A stretch of 64,000 bases of DNA from contig SEEL01000015.1 of the NCBI GenBank assembly GCA_004144345.1, forward strand, positions 24,213 through 88,212. Direction: 5' to 3'. Positions within the stretch are counted from its first letter, which is position 1; every line of letters begins with the position of its first letter. Both the position numbers and the translations under genes were made by a program. Below, in pieces: positions 12,773-20,668 of the stretch. The notes under the pieces are model-generated. The model worked only from the letters and a program-made list of their open reading frames with translations. It was not told where the DNA came from and ran no database searches. The stretch comes from Hyphomicrobiales bacterium. GTDB taxonomy: Bacteria; Pseudomonadota; Alphaproteobacteria; Rhizobiales; Devosiaceae.

Positions 12773-13501
12773 TCAAACCTGGGTGGAAATGCCCGGCGGG
12801 ATGCCGCCCATGATCGACAGCAGGGCTTCGAGCTGCGCCTTCTTCATCGGCGTCCAGTTGGCGGCCTTGGAAACGATCAGCTGCGCCTCGCTCTTGAGGA
12901 TGAGGCCATCCTCGAGGATGCGCAGTGAATTGGCGGCCAGCGTTTCGCCGGACGAGGTGATGTCGACGATCAGATCCGCGGCGCCCGAGGCCGGCGCGGC
13001 TTCGGTGGCGCCGGCGCTCTCGACGATGCGGTATTCGGCGATGCCGTGATCGGCGAAGAATTTGCGCGTCAGGTGCACATATTTGGTGGCGATGCGCAGC
13101 CAGCGGCCATGGCGGGCGCGGAAGTCGGAGGCGACATCGGCGAGGTCGCCCATGTTGACGACATCGATCCATGCATCGGGCACGGCGACGATGACATCGG
13201 CATGGCCGAACTGCAGCGGCTTGACGAAGACCACATTGCGGGCGCCGTTCTCGGCCGCCTCATGGATGAGGTCGGAACCGGTGACGCCGATATCGATGGT
13301 GCCCATGATCAGCTCGCGGGCGATTTCGGCGGCCGGGTAGAACAGCACCGACACCTGCGGCTGGTCCTTGATGGAGCCGACATAGGAACGCGCGCCGCCG
13401 GGCCGGATGATCGCCAGCCGGGATTCGCCGAAGACGCGGCGCGTCTCTTCCTCGAGACGGCCCTTGCTGGGCACCGCGATGGTAAGCGTTTCGCCGGTCA
13501 T
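12773..13501 (-). CDS. hisG: ATP phosphoribosyltransferase, short form
   Basis: MTGETLTIAVPSKGRLEEETRRVFGESRLAI...; start at 13501 overlaps hisZ stop (ATGA). Confidence 0.93.
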   Translation of the reverse strand: MTGETLTIAVPSKGRLEEETRRVFGESRLAIIRPGGARSYVGSIKDQPQVSVLFYPAAEIARELIMGTIDIGVTGSDLIHEAAENGARNVVFVKPLQFGHADVIVAVPDAWIDVVNMGDLADVASDFRARHGRWLRIATKYVHLTRKFFADHGIAEYRIVESAGATEAAPASGAADLIVDITSSGETLAANSLRILEDGLILKSEAQLIVSKAANWTPMKKAQLEALLSIMGGIPPGISTQV

Positions 13502-14586
13502 CGCGAGGCCTCCGCTTCGAGCCGGTCGGTCCATAGGGCGCAGCCCGAGGCGGCGACGGGCTCGACCGCGCCGAGCCGGTCGAGCAGCCGGTCATACTCG
13601 CCACCCGAAGCGAGGATGGCGCCGCGCTCGCTGGTCATCTCGAAGACGACGCCGGTGTAATAGTCGAGGCGCGGCGAGAAGCTCGCATCGAAGATCACGT
13701 CGGCCTTGGGCGACAAGGCCTGCAGCGCGGCTGCATGATTGCGCACGGTCTGCAGCGGCCCCTCGATGTTGAGGCCGGCGCGCTGCGTCATGAGCCGGAT
13801 CTTGTCGAGCGCCCGGGTCGGCGTATCGATGATCGAGAGGTACTCGACCAGCAGCTGCACCATCTCCTCGGGGATGGGCGACGCGTCGAGCGCCTGCTTT
13901 TCGAGATAGCGGTCGGCGATCTCTTCGGGCTGGCGCGAGCCGACGAGGCTCAGGCCGGCGGCAAGCATGTTGTCGGTGACGATCTCGATGATGGTTTCGC
14001 GCGCATCGGGCGCCGTGCCGGCGATGGTATCGCGCGGTGCGGTGAGCCGGTCGAGCAGGCGGCGCATCGAGGTCGGGTGGCCGAAGCGGTGGCGGATGCG
14101 CTGCTGCCATTGCGGCGCGATGCCCATGGCGCCGAGGAAGGCTTCGAACAGACCGACGCCGCCGATGCGCACATTGGGCTCGGTGATGTCGTAGATGGCC
14201 AGCGCCCAGCGCGCGAAGGTCAGCACCTGGTCGAGCGCCGCATCGGGATCGGCCTGGCCGAGCAGTTCGAGGCCGGCCTGGTCGTATTCGACTGGAGTGC
14301 CGTTCTCCTGGCGGAAGATCGGGCCAAGATAGGTGTAGGCGCCAGGAACGCCGATCATGCCGTCATCGAGATAGGATTTGGCGATGGGCAGCGTGAAATC
14401 GGGGCGCAGGCAATAGTCGACGCCATTGTTGGCCGTGGTCAGCAGGAGCTGGCGGCCGAACTCTTCGCCGGCAAGATCGAGATAGGGACTGGCGGGCAGC
14501 AGCAAGGGCGGCGCGACACGCGTTACCGTCCTCGACTCAACGAGGCGGATCATGGCCGCGCGGCGTTCCCCCGGAGTCTTTGCCAT
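13498..14586 (-). CDS. hisZ: ATP phosphoribosyltransferase regulatory subunit
   Basis: HisRS-like class II core without anticodon domain, adjacent to short-form hisG; ATG at 14586 overlaps hisS stop. Confidence 0.9.
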   Translation of the reverse strand: MAKTPGERRAAMIRLVESRTVTRVAPPLLLPASPYLDLAGEEFGRQLLLTTANNGVDYCLRPDFTLPIAKSYLDDGMIGVPGAYTYLGPIFRQENGTPVEYDQAGLELLGQADPDAALDQVLTFARWALAIYDITEPNVRIGGVGLFEAFLGAMGIAPQWQQRIRHRFGHPTSMRRLLDRLTAPRDTIAGTAPDARETIIEIVTDNMLAAGLSLVGSRQPEEIADRYLEKQALDASPIPEEMVQLLVEYLSIIDTPTRALDKIRLMTQRAGLNIEGPLQTVRNHAAALQALSPKADVIFDASFSPRLDYYTGVVFEMTSERGAILASGGEYDRLLDRLGAVEPVAASGCALWTDRLEAEASR

Positions 14587-16103
14587 CAGGCCCCTGCCCG
14601 CATGCGTGCGATCGAGGGGATTTTGCTGAGCTCCGCCACGAGGTCGGCGCGGTCCGCCGTCCACTGGCCGACCTTGGCCGCCTTGTATTCGGCATTGTCC
14701 TTGATCGCCTTGGCCGCTTCGGCGCCGGCGACCAGATCCTTGATGGTGACCTTGCCTTCGGCGCGCTCATTGGAGCCGACGATCACCGCCGCCGCCGCAT
14801 TGCGCCGGTCGGCATATTTCATCTGCGCATTCATGCCGGACGAGCCGAGATACATCTCGGCACGGATGCCGGCGTTGCGCAGTTCGCTGGTCATCTTCTG
14901 ATAGTCGGCGATCGCTTCGGCATCGCGGTCGAGCACGAGGATCACCACCGGACCAGAGGACTGGCCGGCGTCGAGGAGGCCGGTCATCTTCAGCGCATTG
15001 GCAAGACGCGACACGCCGATCGAAAAGCCCGTTGCGGGAACCGGCTCGGAACGGAAGCGCGACACGAGCCCGTCATAACGGCCACCACCGCCGACCGAGC
15101 CGAACACCACCGGCTGGCCCTTCTCGTTGGGCACCTGGAACGTCAGTTCAATCTCAAACACCGGACCGGTGTAGTATTCCAGGCCGCGCACGACGGAGGC
15201 ATCCACAATAATCCGGTCGGTCATATAGCCGCTTGCATCGAACATTCTGGCCATTGCCGAGAGCTCACCGAGCCCCTCAAGGAAGGTAGAGTTCAGTGCG
15301 AACTCGCTTTCCCTCCACCAATCGGTTGTATCGGAATTTTCGCCATAACCGAGCGTTGGCCGAATGAACTCCTTGGCGTTTATCAGGTCAGCAATGGCAC
15401 CAACTTGCCTCTCGCTTAGTCCTGCACCCTTCGTGAAATCTCCGCTTTCGTCCTTGCGACCCACGCCGAGCAAGAGTTCGACACCCTCGATCCCAAACTT
15501 GTCGAGTTTGTCGATAGCTCGGAGGACGGCTAGCTTTTGCGCCTCGTCGACGACGCCAACGCTTTGTAGAACCCCGTCGAGCACCTTGCGGTTGTTGACC
15601 TTGACCACATACTTCCCGGCGAGGCCGAGGGCATCCATGGTGTCGGCCATCATCATGCACATTTCGGCGTCCGCTTCGGGACCCGCGGCGCCGACCGTGT
15701 CGGCGTCGAACTGCATGAACTGGCGGAAGCGGCCGGGACCGGGCTTTTCGTTCCGGAACACATAGCCGGCGCGATAGGAGCGGAACGGCTTGGGCAGCTT
15801 GTCGAAATTCTGCGCGAAATAGCGGGCGAGCGGCGCGGTTAGGTCGTAGCGCAGGCTCATCCACTGCTCATCATCGTCCTGCAGCGAGAACACGCCGGCA
15901 TTGGGCCGGTCGGTATCGGGCAGGAATTTGCCGAGGGTGTCGGTGTATTCGAACAGCGGCGTTTCGACGGGGTCGAAGCCGTAGCGCTCATAGACCTGCT
16001 TGATCGTCGCGATCATCCGATCGACGGCGGCAATATCGCCCGGCACGCGGTCTTCAAAACCACGGGGCAGTCGCGCGTCGATCAGCGAATTCCGGTCGGT
16101 CAT
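14586..16103 (-). CDS. hisS: Histidyl-tRNA synthetase
   Basis: 505 aa from [33 protein letters not shown] motif. The 746-aa ORF in the track is an upstream over-extension. Confidence 0.95.
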   Translation of the reverse strand: MTDRNSLIDARLPRGFEDRVPGDIAAVDRMIATIKQVYERYGFDPVETPLFEYTDTLGKFLPDTDRPNAGVFSLQDDDEQWMSLRYDLTAPLARYFAQNFDKLPKPFRSYRAGYVFRNEKPGPGRFRQFMQFDADTVGAAGPEADAEMCMMMADTMDALGLAGKYVVKVNNRKVLDGVLQSVGVVDEAQKLAVLRAIDKLDKFGIEGVELLLGVGRKDESGDFTKGAGLSERQVGAIADLINAKEFIRPTLGYGENSDTTDWWRESEFALNSTFLEGLGELSAMARMFDASGYMTDRIIVDASVVRGLEYYTGPVFEIELTFQVPNEKGQPVVFGSVGGGGRYDGLVSRFRSEPVPATGFSIGVSRLANALKMTGLLDAGQSSGPVVILVLDRDAEAIADYQKMTSELRNAGIRAEMYLGSSGMNAQMKYADRRNAAAAVIVGSNERAEGKVTIKDLVAGAEAAKAIKDNAEYKAAKVGQWTADRADLVAELSKIPSIARMRAGA

Positions 16104-16311
16104 TGTGCGGGGTCCCAAACGCGTGCCGTTCCTAACGGAATCGGCTTTTGCAAACAAGTTGAACGGCTTCAAATGGCTGGCAGCGATGTGTGTCGTTCCA
16201 GTCACAAAGCAGTAGGTGCGACAGCCTGACGCAGATTCAGCTTGCGAAGCAGCGAGTCGTGAACTATCAGCCCCAACGTCGCAACACAAACCCACGAAGG
16301 GGGGGAGCAAT

Positions 16312-16377
16312 ATGACTAATCTCATCAGCGCTTTTGCCCGTGGCTGTGTCGCGCCTTGGGGAATGCTCCGAGCCTGA
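16312..16377 (+). CDS. Putative 21-aa leader peptide/microprotein [21 protein letters not shown]
   Basis: ATG 6 nt after a strong SD-like GGGGGAG; too short for ORF track; no homology evidence. Confidence 0.25.
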   Translation: MTNLISAFARGCVAPWGMLRA

Positions 16378-16558
16378 CGGCTCCAGCCCGGTCCGTCCGC
16401 GGACCTTCCACCCCGTTTCTCTCCAGCCATCGCTAACGCCATCGCCGGTCCGATTCCGTCCTGAGTCTCACTGACTCTGGCGTTCGTGCCGGTTCCGCAT
16501 AGCAACCGAACCAACTCCAGCTCAGGGAGCCGGCGCGCAAGGCGTCCGGCATGAACAA

Positions 16559-16759
16559 ATGTCTTTGATGAACACCTCGTCCAGCCTCGTTCCGTCCATC
16601 GAACGCCGGGACCGCACCATCGTCGGCCGGCTGGTTTCAGCCATCCTTTCGCAATGGCCCGAAAGGACGCGGGGCTCACCGCCCCTGCCGAGTTATCTGC
16701 GACGCGACGTCGGCCTCGAGCCGCTCGAGCCGAGCCGGAAATACTGGGACCACCAGTAA
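16559..16759 (+). CDS. Small hypothetical protein (66 aa) with LRRDVGLE motif
   Basis: Only small ORF in an otherwise noncoding plus-strand stretch; ends just before a strong hairpin; [21 protein letters not shown] resembles DUF1127-like short proteins. Confidence 0.45.
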   Translation: MSLMNTSSSLVPSIERRDRTIVGRLVSAILSQWPERTRGSPPLPSYLRRDVGLEPLEPSRKYWDHQ

Positions 16760-16768
16760 TCCGAACGA

Positions 16769-17353
16769 TCAGGCGGGCCGCTTCAGGGCGGCCCGTTCTG
16801 TTTCGCAGGGACCGCGGCAGTCGCAATGGCTGTAATGGTCGTTGACCAGCCCCATCGCCTGCATGAAGGCGTAGCAGGTCGTCGGGCCGACAAAGCTGAA
16901 GCCCCGCTTGCGCAGATCCTTGCTCAGCGCCGCCGACGCCTCGGTCTGCGCCGGCAGCATGGTGCCGGTGGTAGGCGCGCGGACCGGCCTGGGCTCGAAT
17001 GTCCAGATATAGGCGGCGAGGCTGCCGAACTCCGCCTGGATCTCGAGCGCCCGCTTGGCATTGTTGATGGTGGATTCGATCTTGCCACGGTGGCGCACGA
17101 TGCCGGCGTCCTGCAGCAGGCGCTCGACATCGTCGCCGCTCATCCTTGCGACCTTCCTGATGTCGAAATTCTTGAACTGCTTGCGGAACTGCGGGCGCTT
17201 CTTGAGGATGGTCAGCCAGCTGAGGCCGGACTGGAAGCCTTCGAGGCAGAGCTTCTCGTAGAGCCGGTTGTCATCGGTGACGGGCCGGCCCCACTCCTCG
17301 TCATGGTAGCGCACATTTTCGGCGTCGGTGCCCGCCCAAGAGCAGCGTTCCAT
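16769..17353 (-). CDS. tag: DNA-3-methyladenine glycosylase I
   Basis: 194 aa; [43 protein letters not shown]. Confidence 0.95.
   Translation of the reverse strand: MERCSWAGTDAENVRYHDEEWGRPVTDDNRLYEKLCLEGFQSGLSWLTILKKRPQFRKQFKNFDIRKVARMSGDDVERLLQDAGIVRHRGKIESTINNAKRALEIQAEFGSLAAYIWTFEPRPVRAPTTGTMLPAQTEASAALSKDLRKRGFSFVGPTTCYAFMQAMGLVNDHYSHCDCRGPCETERAALKRPA
16774..16803. terminator. Hairpin between convergent genes (possible bidirectional terminator)
   Basis: CGGGCCGC-TTCAGG-GCGGCCCG followed by TTCTGTTT. Confidence 0.65.
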
Positions 17354-17479
17354 TCCTTAACCCTCCGGAAACCATGAGCGACCGCAAAGGCTTAACCATG
17401 CCGCTTCACCGCACATTTGCTGTTCTGCGGCACGATTGGGTAAGCCTACCGATCAGTAACTCGCAACCGGGACATTGTC

Positions 17480-18094
17480 ATGCCGCGTTGGATGAAGGCC
17501 GCGTTCCTGGCCACCAGTTTCGCTCTCGTTTCGCTCAGCCCATCGCTTGCAGCGAGCAATTTCTTCGGGCCGCCGCCGGGCATCACGCTGGTCAACGGCT
17601 CGCCGAACAATTTCCTGCAGCTGCGCTCCAGCGGCAAGAAGATCCGGCTCGACGCCAAATATATGCGGCAGGTGGTGCCCTATCGCACCGAGCTGGCGGT
17701 GGGCACGGTCGTCGTCAACACCGGCGAGAAATTCCTTTACCTCGTGCTCGGCAAGGGCAAGGCGCTGCGCTACGGCATCGGCACGGCCAAGGATGGCTTC
17801 GAGTGGAGCGGCACGCACAAGATCACGCGCAAGGCCGAGTGGCCGGGTTGGACGCCGCCGGCCGAAATGAAGAAGCGCCGCCCGGATTTACCAGACTATA
17901 TGGCCGGCGGACCAAATAACCCGCTCGGGGCCCGCGCGCTTTACATCGGCTCTACGCTGTACCGCATCCACGGCACCAATGAACCCTGGACAATCGGCGG
18001 CGATGTGTCGTCCGGATGCATCCGAATGGTCAATGACGACGTTGTAGACCTTTATGCGCGTGTGAAAATTGGCGCGAAGGTGATTGTTCTTTAG
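17480..18094 (+). CDS. L,D-transpeptidase (YkuD/ErfK family)
   Basis: Signal peptide; LGARALYIGSTLYRIHGTNEPWTIGGDVSSGCIRM catalytic signature. Confidence 0.93.
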   Translation: MPRWMKAAFLATSFALVSLSPSLAASNFFGPPPGITLVNGSPNNFLQLRSSGKKIRLDAKYMRQVVPYRTELAVGTVVVNTGEKFLYLVLGKGKALRYGIGTAKDGFEWSGTHKITRKAEWPGWTPPAEMKKRRPDLPDYMAGGPNNPLGARALYIGSTLYRIHGTNEPWTIGGDVSSGCIRMVNDDVVDLYARVKIGAKVIVL

Positions 18095-18143
18095 TTAGGA
18101 ATTTCCGGCATTCTGGGAGCCTCAAACTCCCGGAATCTCGGTC

Positions 18144-20009
18144 ATGCAGCGTCTCGCCAAACTGATTTCGCGCTTCCGCAGGGACGAGCGCGGTGTGTTT
18201 CTGCCGATCTTTGCGGTGCTTGCGATCGTGCTGATCGCGACCTCCGGGGCGGTGGTCGATTTCACCATGACGCAGCAGGCGCGGACCAAGGCGCAGACGG
18301 CGCTCGACGCCGCGGCGCTGGCGCTGCAGGGCGAAATGGGCAAGACCGGCATCACGGCCGACATCCTCAAGGCCCGCGCCCAGGCGATCCTGACGCAACA
18401 GCTCGACGACGATACGATCGAAGCGACCGTCCTGTCGGCGACGCCCGATCTTGTCGCCGACAAGCTTGATCTGCGCGCTTCGATCGTCGTGCCAACCTAT
18501 TTCGTGCAACTGGTCGGCATCGAGACGATCAGCGCTAACCTCCAGTCCGAAGTCACGCGCTCGTCGAACAATCTCGAAGTGTCGCTGGCGCTCGACATCA
18601 CCGGCTCGATGGGTGGCAACAAGATCACCTCGCTGATCTCCGCCACCAACACGCTGATCGACCTGCTGGTGAAGGATCAGCAGACGCCGACCTACAGCAA
18701 GATGGCGATCGTCCCGTGGGCCTCGGGCGCCAACCTCGGTACCTATGCCGACGCCATCCGTGGCGCGCCGACCGAGGGCGTCAACATCTCCGCCATCACC
18801 TTCACCAATCTGACCAAGAACATCGAGTCGATCACTCGAAACAACCCCGGCGTCATCAAGGCGAAGACCGATGTTACTGGCCTCGCCAATGGCGACACGG
18901 TCCGCATCAACGGCGTCGGCGGCATGACGCAGATCAACGGCAAGATCGGCATCATCACCAATCTCAACACATCAACGCGTACGTTCAACCTGGAGGTGAG
19001 CGGCACGAACCTCTGCACCACCAGCGGTTGCGGCTATTCCTCAGCCAACAGCAACTCCGGCACGATCCAGAAGTGCATTCTAACGACCTGCGAAGAGGTG
19101 GTTACGACCGCGTCGGCGCATGGCCTCGATACCGGTGACATGCCCTATCTGGACAACTTCATCGCCGGCATGAGCAACGTCAAGAACAAGGTCTGGACGA
19201 TCACCAAGCTGACGAACACGACCTATTCGCTGAACGGGTCGAGCCCCGCGAACGGTATCCGTACGTCGGGCGGCATGTCGTACTGCACGGAGTATGGCTG
19301 CCGGTACTATCGCTTTATGAATGCCAATGGCACCTACGCCGCGCCGCCGTTCCAGATCAACAACTGTACCGCCGAGCGCCTGAGCGAAACCTACACGGAT
19401 GCGGCGCCCTCGACGGCGCTGTTCATGAAGACCTACCGCCCGAGCGGCGCGAACTGCGTCACGCCGACCATCATGCCGCTCACCAGCGACAAGGTGGCGC
19501 TCCACGCGCTCGCCAATTCGCTGCCGGCTAACGCCTCGACGTCCGGCCATCTCGGCCTCGCCTGGGGCTGGTACATGATCTCGCCGAACTTCGCCTACAT
19601 CTGGCCCGAAGGCAGCAAGCCGGACTCCTATGGCAAATCCAAGCTGGTGAAGGCCGTAGTGTTCATGACCGACGGCGAGTTCAACACCCCCTATTGCGAG
19701 GGCGTGATGGCCAAGGACACCGGCTCAAGCGCCAATGTCGGCAATAATGACCGGAGCAATTGCGACGCGCCGATGGGCACGTCCAAATCGCAGGCGGAGA
19801 CGCTGTGCAATTCGGTCAAGAACCCGGACAACAAGGTGCTGCTCTATACGGTCGGCTTCGACCTCGCGAACAACGCCGCCGCGCTGACCATGCTGCGCAA
19901 CTGCGCCACCTCGGTCGACCATTTCTACCGCGCGGACACGGGCGCCGATCTTGCCACCGCGTTCCGTTCGATCGCGCAAAGTCTGTCGGAGTTGCGCCTC
20001 TCCAAATAG
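18144..20009 (+). CDS. TadE/TadG-like protein with von Willebrand factor A domain and internal insertion
   Basis: 621 aa; RFRRDERGVFLPIFAVLAIVLIATSGAVVDFT TadG-like N-terminus; VSLALDITGSM MIDAS-like; long insertion residues about 225-395. Confidence 0.8.
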   Translation: MQRLAKLISRFRRDERGVFLPIFAVLAIVLIATSGAVVDFTMTQQARTKAQTALDAAALALQGEMGKTGITADILKARAQAILTQQLDDDTIEATVLSATPDLVADKLDLRASIVVPTYFVQLVGIETISANLQSEVTRSSNNLEVSLALDITGSMGGNKITSLISATNTLIDLLVKDQQTPTYSKMAIVPWASGANLGTYADAIRGAPTEGVNISAITFTNLTKNIESITRNNPGVIKAKTDVTGLANGDTVRINGVGGMTQINGKIGIITNLNTSTRTFNLEVSGTNLCTTSGCGYSSANSNSGTIQKCILTTCEEVVTTASAHGLDTGDMPYLDNFIAGMSNVKNKVWTITKLTNTTYSLNGSSPANGIRTSGGMSYCTEYGCRYYRFMNANGTYAAPPFQINNCTAERLSETYTDAAPSTALFMKTYRPSGANCVTPTIMPLTSDKVALHALANSLPANASTSGHLGLAWGWYMISPNFAYIWPEGSKPDSYGKSKLVKAVVFMTDGEFNTPYCEGVMAKDTGSSANVGNNDRSNCDAPMGTSKSQAETLCNSVKNPDNKVLLYTVGFDLANNAAALTMLRNCATSVDHFYRADTGADLATAFRSIAQSLSELRLSK

Positions 20010-20080
20010 CGGCTGCCGGGCAACCCGGCCGCCGGCTTGCGCGTTAATCGGGTGATTGCCCCCTTTTGTGCGAGCCCAAC

Positions 20081-20335
20081 ATGCACGACGCCCTTGCCTA
20101 TCTCTGGCGCCACCCGCGGCGCACCGGCTTCATCGCGCTCAACCTCATTGTGCTGGCGGCCTTTGTCGGCTGGGGCGTGTTCACGGCGAACATGACCAAT
20201 GAAGGCCTGGGCGGGGTGCCGAATCTGATGCTGGGCTACACGGGCCTGGCGCTGCTCACCGTGCTGTGGCTGGCGGCCTGGATTGCCTGGGGCTGGCTGG
20301 TGGCGAGCCGGCAGATGCGCCGCAAATCCGGTTGA
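20081..20335 (+). CDS. Small membrane protein, two predicted TM segments
   Basis: MHDALAYLWRHPRRTGFIALNLIVLAAFVGWGVF...LALLTVLWLAAWIAWGWL. Confidence 0.55.
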   Translation: MHDALAYLWRHPRRTGFIALNLIVLAAFVGWGVFTANMTNEGLGGVPNLMLGYTGLALLTVLWLAAWIAWGWLVASRQMRRKSG

Positions 20336-20369
20336 TTTGCGCAGCAAGTCGCTGAATCTGCAAGAGAAA

Positions 20370-20446
20370 TGGTACCGCCTTCCCGGTTCGAACGGGAGAC
20401 CCCTAGATCCACAATCTAGTGCTCTAACCAGCTGAGCTAAGGCGGC
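20370..20446 (-). tRNA. tRNA-His (GTG)
   Basis: Reverse strand GCCGCCT TA GCTC AGCTGGTTA GAGC A CTAGA TTGTGGA TCTAG GGGTC TCCCG TTCGAAC CGGGA AGGCGGT A CCA folds as a cloverleaf with GTG anticodon and encoded CCA. Confidence 0.97.
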
Positions 20447-20668
20447 CCAAGTGCGGGCGGACATATAAGTCGGCACGCCGGGGCTGGCAAGGCTGGATTT
20501 GGCATCCCTCACCGCGCGCCATCACACGACTTAACCATCCGACCGAATGATCCGGCTGGAAGGCCCAGCAAATCTGGACCGGTCAGGGGCGGGGCTATAA
20601 TTAGGACAAGATTAAGTCTTGGGTGCGGATTGTGCCATTCCGGCACATCCGATGGGGTTTGTGTGCGC

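Noticed and set aside
16104-16826. N-terminal extension of hisS implied by the 746-aa ORF
   Set aside because: Canonical HisRS start [19 protein letters not shown] is at 16103; the upstream translation has no HisRS character and covers the intergenic region.
18144-20009. Prophage or phage tail remnant
   Set aside because: Only the insertion is phage-like; the rest is a TadG/VWA protein and no phage genes flank it.
20015-20029. GCCGGG-CAA-CCCGGC hairpin as terminator after the TadG-like gene
   Set aside because: Short stem and no T tract; insufficient support.
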